DNA of 64,000 bases from Bacteroidota bacterium (GTDB lineage: Bacteria; Bacteroidota; Bacteroidia; NS11-12g; UBA9320), in the NCBI GenBank assembly GCA_002746305.1, contig NVWV01000004.1:62001-126000 (forward strand), read 5' to 3'. This document shows positions 55,545 to 63,327 of this stretch, piece by piece; position 1 is the first letter of the stretch; each line of letters begins with the position of its first letter. Made by a program: the position numbers and the translations under genes. Below the pieces are notes generated by a model. The model was not told the origin of the DNA and did not search any database. It worked only from the letters and a program-made list of their open reading frames with translations.

Positions 55545-55746
55545 TTAATTTTCTAACGTTCAAATCAACGAAAAAATTCTCACAATAGATTCATTAATGC
55601 AATTTAGAATGGGATATGAGTTTCTATTACCTTTAAAATTACACTTATCGGATAATGGTGTTCTCTTTAGTAATAAAATAAAAGGCAATAAGTTATAACC
55701 TTTTTCATTTAGTTTTACTCTATAAGAAAAATTAATAATTAGAATC

Positions 55747-56148
55747 ATGATAAGTGCCATTTTACTAGACGTTGCGAATGTTGTAGTTCCCGTAGTTGCA
55801 ATTGCTTTTGTTTTTTCTATTCCTCTTTTGGGTATTTTTCTGTATTTCCAACAGAAAAGACTAGAAATGAATGAAAGGAAAATGATGATAGAAAAGGGAA
55901 TAATTCCTCCACCCATTGAAAAAGAGGCCAAAGCCCCTACGCAAAACAACAAGACTCTACAAACGGGATTGTCTCTACTTTCCATTTCATTGGGACTTGT
56001 AGTTGGTTATCTATTGGGGAAATATCTTGGAGTTTCTTCTGTTTTTTCCATTGGAGGCTCAATTCTGTTTTTTCTTGGAGTAGCTAGCTTATTACAAGCT
56101 TTGGTATTTAATAAAAGAATTGAAGGAGATAAAAATGAGGAATTATAA
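55747..56148 (+). CDS. DUF6249-type membrane protein, locus 2
   Basis: This 133-residue inner-membrane protein has a long first hydrophobic region (~4-38), the cytoplasmic motif ERKMMIEKGIIPPP (~45-58), and two further helices (~72-93 and ~98-120). It shares the helix plus MIEKGI layout with the gene at 29090. It heads a collinear cluster with a GIN-domain gene, an ECF sigma factor and a two-helix membrane protein. The exact ECF-type promoter found at locus 1 is not seen upstream. A TATAACC sequence occurs at 55694 but lacks the CGTC partner. Confidence 0.72.
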   Translation: MISAILLDVANVVVPVVAIAFVFSIPLLGIFLYFQQKRLEMNERKMMIEKGIIPPPIEKEAKAPTQNNKTLQTGLSLLSISLGLVVGYLLGKYLGVSSVFSIGGSILFFLGVASLLQALVFNKRIEGDKNEEL

Positions 56149-56908
56149 GTTGTTCTTGGGAATAAGTTTCCTAGTTCTTTCTGCCACCGTTTTCGGAATT
56201 GGGATATTTCTTAGAAATGAGGGGCTCAAAAATTCTTCTTGGACCAGTAAAGATGCTGAAATGGTAACAGAAACTGTAGATATAGAAAATGTAGAGAGAC
56301 TAATTGCTCAAGGGACAATGGACATCGAAATAATTCCTTCCGACAGTAATTTGATGGAGGTAATCTACAATAAGACCAATAGTGAGAATAAGTCTAGAAT
56401 AGATGGTAATAGATTAAGAATAGTATTTGATTCTGAAGAGTCCTTTCACTTCTTTTCATCAAATAATACTAGTACTTCTGACATTGATATCAAAATATAT
56501 TCAAATAAAATATGGAACATTGAGAAAGAGGGGACAGGACGAATCTTTTGTAAGGATACCTTGTATTTGGACAGTTTTAGGCTTAGAAATTCAGGATTAG
56601 GGATTATGTCATGGGTGCTTAAAACAAAGAAATTGGAAATTTTCAATGATGGAGTGGGAGAGGTTAAAGTTGAAGGATTTACGGACAATATTTCAATATC
56701 GAATCGAGGAATCGGAAAAATTCATGCTAAAAAACTAAAGGCTAGAATAGCGGATGTTTCCAACAGTGGAGTCGGTTGGGTAAGTGTGTATGCTGTCGAT
56801 AGCATTCGTATTTCCAATAATGGCATTGGTTCTGTTAATTATTCTGGTGATGCAGCATGGCACCATCTGAGTATTAAAGGAATCGGAAGTATAAATAAAG
56901 TCAAGTAA
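56135..56908 (+). CDS. GIN domain (DUF2807) exported protein
   Basis: With ATG 56135 (preceded by GGAGATAAAA) the protein has 257 residues. One N-terminal membrane segment (~5-24) is followed by a right-handed beta-helix-like GIN domain, seen in the repeating VERLIAQGTMDIEII, SGLGIMSW, DGVGEVKVEGF, RGIGKIHAKKL, SGVGWVSVYAV and NGIGSVNYSG units, each with a G-[IV]-G turn. The family is called 'putative auto-transporter adhesin head' and is common in Bacteroidota; its function is unknown. The in-frame TTG at 56120 is less likely. It overlaps the DUF6249 gene by 14 bp and sits 9 bp before the sigma gene. Confidence 0.82.
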   Translation: MRNYKLFLGISFLVLSATVFGIGIFLRNEGLKNSSWTSKDAEMVTETVDIENVERLIAQGTMDIEIIPSDSNLMEVIYNKTNSENKSRIDGNRLRIVFDSEESFHFFSSNNTSTSDIDIKIYSNKIWNIEKEGTGRIFCKDTLYLDSFRLRNSGLGIMSWVLKTKKLEIFNDGVGEVKVEGFTDNISISNRGIGKIHAKKLKARIADVSNSGVGWVSVYAVDSIRISNNGIGSVNYSGDAAWHHLSIKGIGSINKVK

Positions 56909-56917
56909 TTCGGGTAT

Positions 56918-57481
56918 TTGAGCGATAAGCAGCTAATAGATAGAGTGTTGAGTGGAGATACGCAAGCGTTTCGAGACTTATACCATCTGCATAGTACTTC
57001 TGCCTGGAATATGGCAATGTATGTGTGTGCAAATGAAACTCTTGCCAAAGATGCTGTGCAGAATAGCTTTACAAGTGTGTTTAAATATTTGTCTTCTTTT
57101 CGCTTTGATTCATCGTTTAAGACCTGGTTGCTTCGTATAGTTCATAATGAAAGTTGCCGTATTATGAAGCAAGAGACAAAATACCAATGGACTGAGTATG
57201 AAGAGGAATTGAAAGATTGGAGGGATATAACTTTTGAGGCCGAAGTGCCTATAAATAGTAAGGAGCTAAAACATGAAATTGCAAATGTCCTTGTCAAAAT
57301 GAAGCACGTTGAAGCGTTGGTTCTAAAACTGTTTTATTTGGAAGAAATGAGTATGAAAGAAATAACCGAGATAATGAATTGTACGCTTGGAAATGTAAAG
57401 GTGCTTTTATATCGAGCTCGTAAAAGTTTTAAAACTTGGATAGAATCAAGTAACTTAGCAGAATACAATGAAAGGGGATAG
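56918..57481 (+). CDS. ECF-family RNA polymerase sigma factor, locus 2
   Basis: This 187-residue sigma factor has region 2 (~8-85) with DTQAFRDLYHLH, LAKDAVQNSFTSVFKYL and SFKTWLLRIVHNESCRIMK. Region 4 (~120-175) has VEALVLKLFYLEEMSMKEITEIMNCTLGNVKVLLYRARKS. Only regions 2 and 4 exist, as in the ECF group. The start is TTG at 56918, which lies 9 bp after the GIN gene; the first ATG is too far inside. The following gene overlaps by 14 bp. It is related to the factor at 29587, but the region 4 recognition helix differs (NCTLGNVKVLLYRA against NLKSNTIKQRLHRA), so their targets may differ. Confidence 0.9.
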   Translation: MSDKQLIDRVLSGDTQAFRDLYHLHSTSAWNMAMYVCANETLAKDAVQNSFTSVFKYLSSFRFDSSFKTWLLRIVHNESCRIMKQETKYQWTEYEEELKDWRDITFEAEVPINSKELKHEIANVLVKMKHVEALVLKLFYLEEMSMKEITEIMNCTLGNVKVLLYRARKSFKTWIESSNLAEYNERG

Positions 57482-57809
57482 AGTAGATAACATAAAACAC
57501 CTTTTGCAAACGCAAAAACCAACAGATTTACCTGGTGATTTAGAAGATTTGGTCATGCTGCAAATTCAAAGTAGTGTTAAAAAGAAGGCTCAGGTGCTAA
57601 CTCTTAAGAATATTACTGTCTATAGTATTTTAGCTTCTACTTATGTGCTTTCAATTGTTTTCTTAACGAACTATTTTGGTAATTCAGTCTGGTTAAAAGA
57701 TATTCAGCTGATGTTGCAGATTGGTCTAATCATTGTTGTCTTGTATCATTTACAGAATGTTATTACTGAGATTATAATGACACGAACCAAAAAAATACTA
57801 AGATCTTAA
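57468..57809 (+). CDS. Small two-helix membrane protein, likely anti-sigma factor, locus 2
   Basis: This 113-residue protein has a cytoplasmic N-terminus with LPGDLEDLVMLQI (~20-32), then two transmembrane helices (~47-68 and ~77-100) and a short basic tail. Topology, size and overlap (14 bp) with the sigma gene match the protein at 30143, so an anti-sigma role is inferred by analogy. No ZAS motif is present. It is convergent with, and directly abuts, the ABC ATPase gene. Confidence 0.62.
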   Translation: MKGDRVDNIKHLLQTQKPTDLPGDLEDLVMLQIQSSVKKKAQVLTLKNITVYSILASTYVLSIVFLTNYFGNSVWLKDIQLMLQIGLIIVVLYHLQNVITEIIMTRTKKILRS

Positions 57810-58487
57810 TTATTTTCTTTCGTCACTTAAAATTTTACCGTCTTCAACGGTAATAACACGTTTGGCCCTATTTATAACCCGTTGATCGTGCGTACTGAAG
57901 ACAAAGGTTATATTTTCTTCTTCATTAAGCTGTAACATAATGTCTAGTAAATTTGCTGTAGAAGTACTATCTAAATTTGCTGTTGGTTCGTCTGCAAGTA
58001 CAAAATCAGGTTTACTGGCTAGAGCTCGGGCTACGGCAACACGCTGTTGCTGCCCTCCACTCATTTTACTAGGTTTTTTATTTATTTGATCCTCTAAGCC
58101 TACCGCTTTCAAAAGTTTGATTGTTCGTTCATTTCTTTCAGTCTCATTTTTCTTTTGCAATAACATTAAAAACTCAACATTTTCTTTAGCAGTAAGGACA
58201 GGAATGAGGTTGTAACTCTGAAATACGAATCCAATATGGTTTAATCTGAAATCAATGAGTTCATTTTCGGATAATGAAGCAATATTGGTCTCCCCAATTG
58301 TTACTTGACCATTTGTCGGTGTATCTAAACCGCCAATGATATTAAGTAAAGTGGTTTTGCCGCTTCCAGAGGGTCCTACAATAGCTGTAAACTCTCCTTT
58401 CTTGATTTCTAAGTCTATACCTCGAAGGGCCTGTACCTTAACTTTTCCATCATCGTATACTTTGGTTATTTCAGATACTGTTATCAT
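57810..58487 (-). CDS. ABC transporter ATP-binding protein (LolD/MacB-like)
   Basis: This 225-residue ABC ATPase has Walker A GPSGSGKTT (~38-46), the Q-loop VFQSYNLIPVLTAKENVE, the signature MSGGQQQRVAVARALA (~142-157), Walker B DFVLADEPTANLDS and the H-loop STHDQ. The sequence class is LolD/FtsE/MacB (mechanotransmission type VII). It is the last of three genes, each overlapping by 4 bp, with two FtsX-like permeases. Candidate substrates are lipoproteins or another envelope molecule; none is proven here. Confidence 0.93.
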   Translation of the reverse strand: MITVSEITKVYDDGKVKVQALRGIDLEIKKGEFTAIVGPSGSGKTTLLNIIGGLDTPTNGQVTIGETNIASLSENELIDFRLNHIGFVFQSYNLIPVLTAKENVEFLMLLQKKNETERNERTIKLLKAVGLEDQINKKPSKMSGGQQQRVAVARALASKPDFVLADEPTANLDSTSTANLLDIMLQLNEEENITFVFSTHDQRVINRAKRVITVEDGKILSDERK

Positions 58488-59698
58488 GCTGTTCTTAATG
58501 TTTCTGCTGGGTTAAGTTTAAGTGCTTTTAAAGCGGGATATATAGAAGATAGGATAGCCGTCACTATCACTAAAACGGAAATTATTATGTAATAATTAGA
58601 ATTTAATTCAGGATAGATTACAGAATCGAGGCCAACGCTTCTGAGTCCTTCTGCAGCAAAGGATAAATCAATTCCATATTTGCCAAATATTTTGACTGCA
58701 ACAAAGGTTGATAGTATGCCGAGAGGTCCTGCAATAAGTGCAAGGAAAATGGACTCCCAGATAATCATCCAAAAAACCTTCTTCTTATTCATGCCAATAG
58801 AAAGTAGCATGCCAAGTTCTTTTTTTCGTTCAAGTACTGCCATAAGCATAGTGTTTACAATGCCAAAAGCTAAAGCCAACATTATAATTACCAAGAAGAT
58901 CGTCATGATTAAGTCCATCATTTTGTCAGCATATCCAAGTTCAGGAGCGATTCCTCTCCAACTGTCTATTTGATATTTTGGAAATCTATCAATAATTTGT
59001 CTTCTGAAATCCTCTACCTTTTGATCATCTTTTAGCGTCAATGCAATTTCATGACTTCCTTCAATTCCACTTAAATTCCTTAGGTCTTCTAATCGTACAA
59101 ACGCATTGAATTCGTCGTACATCGAATTGCTTGTACTAAAGATGTCAACTACTTTGAAAACACCAGTGATGGGAACCCCTTGTGGGTCGCTAAAAGAACA
59201 TTGAATAGTCGTCTTTACTTTGGCATTAAGCTTAGTTGCTAATTTCCTGCTAATAATGATTGGAGGTTTTCGTTTAAAATTTTCTAGAAAATTTCCTTCT
59301 TCACACAATTCGGAAATTGAAGTGAGTCTTTTTTCTGTTTCAGGGTTTATTCCATTCAAAATTACTCCAGCATTCCCTCCTGCACTTTGGATGAAACTCT
59401 CCACTTTTAGTCTTGCACTTGCGGCGTATACCTCTGGTTGCTGATGAAGATATTCGAGAACTTCTTTGTCTTTAGCTATCTCGTCTTCCAATCTCCCGAA
59501 TTTTACATAACTGGAGTCGTGAATTTGTATATGACTAACATAGGTTTTAATAGCATTTTCTTGTCTCATCTTTGTAAGACCTGTTGCGGTGCTAATTACT
59601 GCAAGTCCCCCAAAAATACCTAATGCGATCGCTGTTATTACAACCCAGCTTCGTAGCTTATTTCTCCATATGTTTTTAAATGCAATTTTAAATATCAT
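58484..59698 (-). CDS. ABC transporter permease (FtsX/LolE-like), downstream copy
   Basis: This 404-residue permease has the N-terminal IAFKNIWRNKLRSWVVITAIALG, one helix, a ~230-residue periplasmic domain, and a C-terminal FtsX unit with three helices (~270-295, ~310-340, ~370-395) including AFGIVNTMLMAVLERKKELGML. The NxxRxKxRS start is typical of MacB/LolC-type permeases. It pairs with the paralogous permease encoded at 59695-60903 to form a heterodimer with the ATPase, an arrangement seen in LolCDE-like systems. Confidence 0.88.
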   Translation of the reverse strand: MIFKIAFKNIWRNKLRSWVVITAIALGIFGGLAVISTATGLTKMRQENAIKTYVSHIQIHDSSYVKFGRLEDEIAKDKEVLEYLHQQPEVYAASARLKVESFIQSAGGNAGVILNGINPETEKRLTSISELCEEGNFLENFKRKPPIIISRKLATKLNAKVKTTIQCSFSDPQGVPITGVFKVVDIFSTSNSMYDEFNAFVRLEDLRNLSGIEGSHEIALTLKDDQKVEDFRRQIIDRFPKYQIDSWRGIAPELGYADKMMDLIMTIFLVIIMLALAFGIVNTMLMAVLERKKELGMLLSIGMNKKKVFWMIIWESIFLALIAGPLGILSTFVAVKIFGKYGIDLSFAAEGLRSVGLDSVIYPELNSNYYIIISVLVIVTAILSSIYPALKALKLNPAETLRTA

Positions 59699-60903
59699 CT
59701 TCTCATTGCATTTACTGGTTTTAGATTCTTGATTCTAACGATTGTATAGATATTTACTATCAAAACAATACCGAAAATTATTCCAGCGTGGGTTAGTGCT
59801 ATACTTGGATCTAAGGACGTAGGAATAAGAGCTTCAAACCCAAATTTCTCAACCACTTCTTGCATTTGTCCACTAAGATTAATTGGATTAATGTTAAAAT
59901 AGAGAACAATAGGAAAAGCGACTATAAGTCCTAGAATTATTCCAACTACTGCCATGAAGATTGTTTCTAGGAGAGCAACAAGAATTACTTTTTGTTTGGC
60001 CATACCGATAGCAATTAATACTCCGTACTCAAAGCTTCGTTCTTCCGTAAGCATTAGGACAGTGCCAAAAAGACTAAATGTTATAATACTATAGAGTATC
60101 AATAATACAAAGGATCCACCGGCCTTATCTACGGTTATTAGTTGCTTCAGTTCAGGTAACATTTCTTGCCAATTCATTACCTCAATTTTACTGGTGTCTA
60201 AAGCAGAAATAATACTTGCTTGAGCTTCTCTCCAATTGTCGTTTTCAAGACCAATAACAGCGGTGGTTACCATATCAGGCAGTGCAAAGAGTTCTTGGGC
60301 CTGATCCAGATTTAATATAACTGTCCTTTTATTTAGTTCAGGAGTTTTGAGGTCAATAAATCCAATGATAGGGTAGTTCCCGGATGCAATAGACCCTTGA
60401 TATCCTTGACCGAGAAAAACGAGAGTATCACCAAGTTTAAGCTTCATGATATCTTTTAGACCTTTTCCTACAAGTAAACCTTTGTTTATAGAAGAAATGT
60501 ATTCTCCTTCTATAACCTTAGCATCCAGTTTAATTTGTTCTTTTTCTTGTTCGGCATTTAGACCAAGTAATGCTACAGGCTTTGATTGGTCGCCAATAGA
60601 GGCTAAGACAAATCCTTCTATTCTATGACTGACGTAACTAACCTCCTTTAGTTTGGATAGATGTTCAACCTCTGTAATTGAGAAGCTATTATCCAAAGTC
60701 TTCTCATCCCAAAAACCATTCTGATGAACTTGTATGTAACCCATGTAACTACCCACAATATTTTTGAGCATGTTACCATATGCCCCGAACTGCAGGCTTC
60801 GCATAAATACAGCAAATACAACAGCAAAAATAATAGATGAAACAGTGATTAAACTTCTACGTTTATTTCTGAAAATATTCCGCCAAGCGAGTTTAAGAAG
60901 CAT
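59695..60903 (-). CDS. ABC transporter permease (FtsX/LolC-like), upstream copy
   Basis: This 402-residue permease opens with LKLAWRNIFRNKRRSLITVSSI, has a periplasmic domain (~45-260) and a C-terminal FtsX region including SLFGTVLMLTEERSFEYGVLIAIGMAKQKV and three helices. It is a paralogue of the next gene. It is first in the three-gene operon and has a full TTG-N17-TACCTTTG promoter, with the box 13 nt before its ATG. Confidence 0.88.
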   Translation of the reverse strand: MLLKLAWRNIFRNKRRSLITVSSIIFAVVFAVFMRSLQFGAYGNMLKNIVGSYMGYIQVHQNGFWDEKTLDNSFSITEVEHLSKLKEVSYVSHRIEGFVLASIGDQSKPVALLGLNAEQEKEQIKLDAKVIEGEYISSINKGLLVGKGLKDIMKLKLGDTLVFLGQGYQGSIASGNYPIIGFIDLKTPELNKRTVILNLDQAQELFALPDMVTTAVIGLENDNWREAQASIISALDTSKIEVMNWQEMLPELKQLITVDKAGGSFVLLILYSIITFSLFGTVLMLTEERSFEYGVLIAIGMAKQKVILVALLETIFMAVVGIILGLIVAFPIVLYFNINPINLSGQMQEVVEKFGFEALIPTSLDPSIALTHAGIIFGIVLIVNIYTIVRIKNLKPVNAMRR

Positions 60904-60916
60904 TTTGATTACTAGA

Positions 60917-60944
60917 CAAAGGTAGTTATTGAATATTCATCCAA
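60917..60944 (-). promoter_or_regulatory. Promoter of the ABC operon (TTG-N17-TACCTTTG)
   Basis: On the minus strand, TTG (60942-60944) and an exact -7 box TACCTTTG (60917-60924) are separated by 17 nt. The box ends 13 nt before the ATG. It matches the Bacteroidota consensus in both elements. Confidence 0.7.
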
Positions 60945-60979
60945 TAAATTTATCAGGCTGTAATAGTTCTAAATATCGA

Positions 60980-62644
60980 TTAGTAATCAAGTATAGTCAT
61001 GAACCGTTTAATGGAAATGATTCTATCCCCAACTTTCATTTTTTCTACTATGTTCATTCCTTCTGTAACGCGGGCAAATATGGTGTACCTACCGTCCAAG
61101 TGTGGAGTAGGGCAGTGGGTGATAAAGAATTGGACACCTTCAGTATCCTTACCTGCCGAGGCAATACCCACGGTGCCAGTCGAATATTTCTGATAATTAC
61201 TAAACTCACTCCGTTGTGTCCAATCTAAACTTCCCCATCCATCACCACGAGGGCAACCGCCTTGTACTACAAATTGAGGAACCACTCTGTGAAAGGATCT
61301 GTTGTCATAAAACCCTGAATCCACAAGTTTTAAAAAGTTTGAAACTGTTCCTGGAGCATCATTAACAAAGAGTTGAAGTGTTATGTCTCCCTTATTGGTT
61401 TTAATGATGACTTGTTGATTATGAGGAATTGTCTTTACAAAATCCCATTCAATCGGATGGTTGAATTTTGGTTGATAACCGTCAAATTTGGATCCTCCAA
61501 GTTTTTCAATTGCATTGCAAACATCTATGTAGGTTTCGGCTTGCTGTGGGAGTCTAAGCTCCTTTTTTATCAATACCAATTGGTCTAAGAACTCTTTGGG
61601 GTGTTTAGGGTCTAGAATTTTCCAATTCTCTTCATCCTTAATTCCTTTTTGTATTTCAAGAGCGGCTAAACTTTGCAATGCCATATCGGTACTTTTTAGT
61701 CCATCCAGAACATATTCCCATTTCCTATTTTCCTTAGGCAAAATAGCTAATAACTGTTCGAATGCTGTCGTTCTAACTATTGAAGCGATTGTGTCATTGT
61801 AAATAGTGGAGGCTACATACTTCTCAAACTGTATTGTCATTTGCTTGTGCCTTCGAATCAATCCAGCTTTTTCATAATCATCAAAATACGCTTCCTCGTA
61901 AAAGAACTCTGTATCACTGATTTCTGGTTCCTTGAATGCGTTTTCTTCAAGTATGAGCCTTAGCCTATCAGATACAAAATGTGCATTCTTAGTTTTAATC
62001 ATGTTTTGAATAGGGCTCTTGTCGGCGTTTGGGTACTTTCTATAGTAGCGTTGTAAGTAATGTGCAGCAAGTTCTTCTTTGATGTCATAGTGTTCTGTCA
62101 ATCTTATTAAATCCATCATTCGATTTAAAAGAATATCGGAATAAAAGCCTTTTTGACCCAATCTAAAAACACCATATACCCATCCAACTTGAAGAGAGGA
62201 ATCTTGATATTCTGTTTTTTCAAACGTTGAAATAGTAGCAGAGTCTCCGCACTTACCTATAGCTTCTAATATATATGGTCTGTTACTGTTTTGTAATTCA
62301 CCGTCAAAGGCAGACCTGAGGATAGGGAGTGCTTTAGGATGGCGTATTTGGCCAAGGGCTACAGCAGCTGCACGACGTGGCATAGGGTCTTGGTCAATTT
62401 GCAACATTTGGTTTAGGTATGGAATAGCTAGAGTATCCTGAATGCTGGCAAACGCTAAAGCTGCAGCTATTCTATGTTTTTCTTTCTTTGCCTTCAAAAA
62501 AGGTAGAAGTCCTCTGGTATCTCTACGATCCTGCATTTCATATATGTGAACCAACTTATCATCAGCAAAATCATTTTGATTGGTATTATTTGTATTGTCT
62601 TTGCATGCGGTTAAGAATAGAATAAAAACTATGACATATTTCAT
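60980..62644 (-). CDS. HEAT-repeat lipoprotein with C-terminal cyclophilin-type peptidyl-prolyl isomerase domain
   Basis: This 554-residue lipoprotein has signal peptide MKYVIVFILFLTAC (Cys14). Residues ~30-380 are alpha-helical HEAT-like repeats (KHRIAAALAFASIQD; MPRRAAAVALGQIRHP; NRPYILEAIGKCGD). Residues ~395-550 are a cyclophilin-type PPIase with FVNDAPGTVSNFLKLVDSGFYD, SFHRVVPQFVVQGGCPRG, IASAGKDTEGVQFFIT and LDGRYTIFARVTEGM. The FHR and QF catalytic motifs are kept, so it should isomerise X-Pro bonds. It would act in the periplasm, perhaps on outer-membrane or T9SS proteins, with HEAT repeats as the client or partner binding part. Confidence 0.9.
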   Translation of the reverse strand: MKYVIVFILFLTACKDNTNNTNQNDFADDKLVHIYEMQDRRDTRGLLPFLKAKKEKHRIAAALAFASIQDTLAIPYLNQMLQIDQDPMPRRAAAVALGQIRHPKALPILRSAFDGELQNSNRPYILEAIGKCGDSATISTFEKTEYQDSSLQVGWVYGVFRLGQKGFYSDILLNRMMDLIRLTEHYDIKEELAAHYLQRYYRKYPNADKSPIQNMIKTKNAHFVSDRLRLILEENAFKEPEISDTEFFYEEAYFDDYEKAGLIRRHKQMTIQFEKYVASTIYNDTIASIVRTTAFEQLLAILPKENRKWEYVLDGLKSTDMALQSLAALEIQKGIKDEENWKILDPKHPKEFLDQLVLIKKELRLPQQAETYIDVCNAIEKLGGSKFDGYQPKFNHPIEWDFVKTIPHNQQVIIKTNKGDITLQLFVNDAPGTVSNFLKLVDSGFYDNRSFHRVVPQFVVQGGCPRGDGWGSLDWTQRSEFSNYQKYSTGTVGIASAGKDTEGVQFFITHCPTPHLDGRYTIFARVTEGMNIVEKMKVGDRIISIKRFMTILDY

Positions 62645-62651
62645 TGTGAGA

Positions 62652-62659
62652 CAAAGGTA
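62652..62659 (-). promoter_or_regulatory. -7 box TACCTTTG for the HEAT-cyclophilin gene
   Basis: An exact TAnnTTTG on the minus strand ends 7 nt before the ATG. A TTG at 62680-62682 (20-nt spacer) may be the -33 element. Confidence 0.65.
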
Positions 62660-62719
62660 TATAACATCCTTTTATAGCTCAATCAATTTAAATATTTACG
62701 AAGCACCATATTCCTGTTT

Positions 62720-62727
62720 TACCTTTG
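62720..62727 (+). promoter_or_regulatory. -7 box TACCTTTG for the thioredoxin gene
   Basis: An exact TAnnTTTG ends 4 nt before the ATG at 62732, predicting a leaderless transcript. It is 60 bp from the divergent box at 62652. Confidence 0.65.
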
Positions 62728-62731
62728 TACT

Positions 62732-63049
62732 ATGTCGGTAATAGTATCTATAGATAAAGATTTTCAAGATATACTTAGTAGCAACAGTAAGGTTGTAGTT
62801 AAATATTTTGCAAACTGGTGTGGTAGCTGTAAGCTATTTGCCCCGAAGTATAAAAGACTCTCAGAAGACGAACGTTTTGGTGAAATTACTTTTTTAGATG
62901 TGAATGCTGAAGAAAGTCCAGAAGCTAGAAAAGCAGCTGGAGTTGACAGTTTACCTTTTTTTGCTGTTTTTAAGGAGGGCCAATTAGTAGAAGGTGTTGC
63001 CACAAGTAAAGAGGATAAATTGGTTGAAATGCTAAATAATATAAAATGA
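62732..63049 (+). CDS. Thioredoxin-family protein (active site CGSC)
   Basis: This 105-residue cytoplasmic thioredoxin-fold protein has WCGSC (~30-34) rather than WCGPC, and keeps cis-Pro in SLPFFAVF (~73-80). Change of Pro to Ser in the active site usually shifts the redox potential, so it may be a specialised reductant. It forms an operon with the next small gene (ATGA overlap). In Flavobacteriia this pair is often found near peroxiredoxin genes, none of which is present here. Confidence 0.9.
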   Translation: MSVIVSIDKDFQDILSSNSKVVVKYFANWCGSCKLFAPKYKRLSEDERFGEITFLDVNAEESPEARKAAGVDSLPFFAVFKEGQLVEGVATSKEDKLVEMLNNIK

Positions 63050-63288
63050 AAATTCCAGTAATTAAAAAAATCGTAGAAGCATATACATTAGAGGAACTTC
63101 ACAAAGCAGAAACGGCTTTATATGAAGAGCGAGATATAGAAATAAAAATATCTGGTGAAGATGAGGGAGAGCAACTAACCCATGTATTAGCAGCAGTGTT
63201 TATAAAAGAACATATGATGGAAAATAGCTCAGATCTAAAAACAGCAATAAGAGAATACACGTTAAGAGTAAGGAACAGCATTTCATAG
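63046..63288 (+). CDS. Small acidic DUF6952-like protein, thioredoxin partner
   Basis: This 80-residue protein begins MKIPVIKKIVEAYTLEELHKAETALYEE-like (helix-rich, two parts) and has the conserved core GEDEGEQLTHVLAAVF and the C-terminal REYTLRVRNSIS. It resembles the small DUF6952 family I associate with thioredoxin genes in Bacteroidota. The function is unknown. It is translationally coupled to the thioredoxin gene. Confidence 0.65.
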   Translation: MKIPVIKKIVEAYTLEELHKAETALYEERDIEIKISGEDEGEQLTHVLAAVFIKEHMMENSSDLKTAIREYTLRVRNSIS

Positions 63289-63298
63289 TATTGCTCTT

Positions 63299-63325
63299 TT
63301 ATTAATTCTTGAAAATAATTAATAA
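63299..63325. repeat. AT-only inverted repeat between convergent genes
   Basis: TTATTAATT and AATTAATAA form a 9-bp inverted repeat with a 9-nt loop in the 39-bp gap between convergent genes. It may be a weak bidirectional terminator, but the stem has no G-C pairs. Confidence 0.35.
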
Positions 63326-63327
63326 AT

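Noticed and set aside
55694..55720. Copy of the ECF promoter at sigma locus 2.
   Set aside because: TATAACC is present but no CGTC follows at 16-17 nt, so it is not supported.
55560..55985. 141-codon open frame on the minus strand.
   Set aside because: It overlaps the start of the DUF6249 gene at 55747, which has clear helices and a family motif; the minus frame looks like its shadow.
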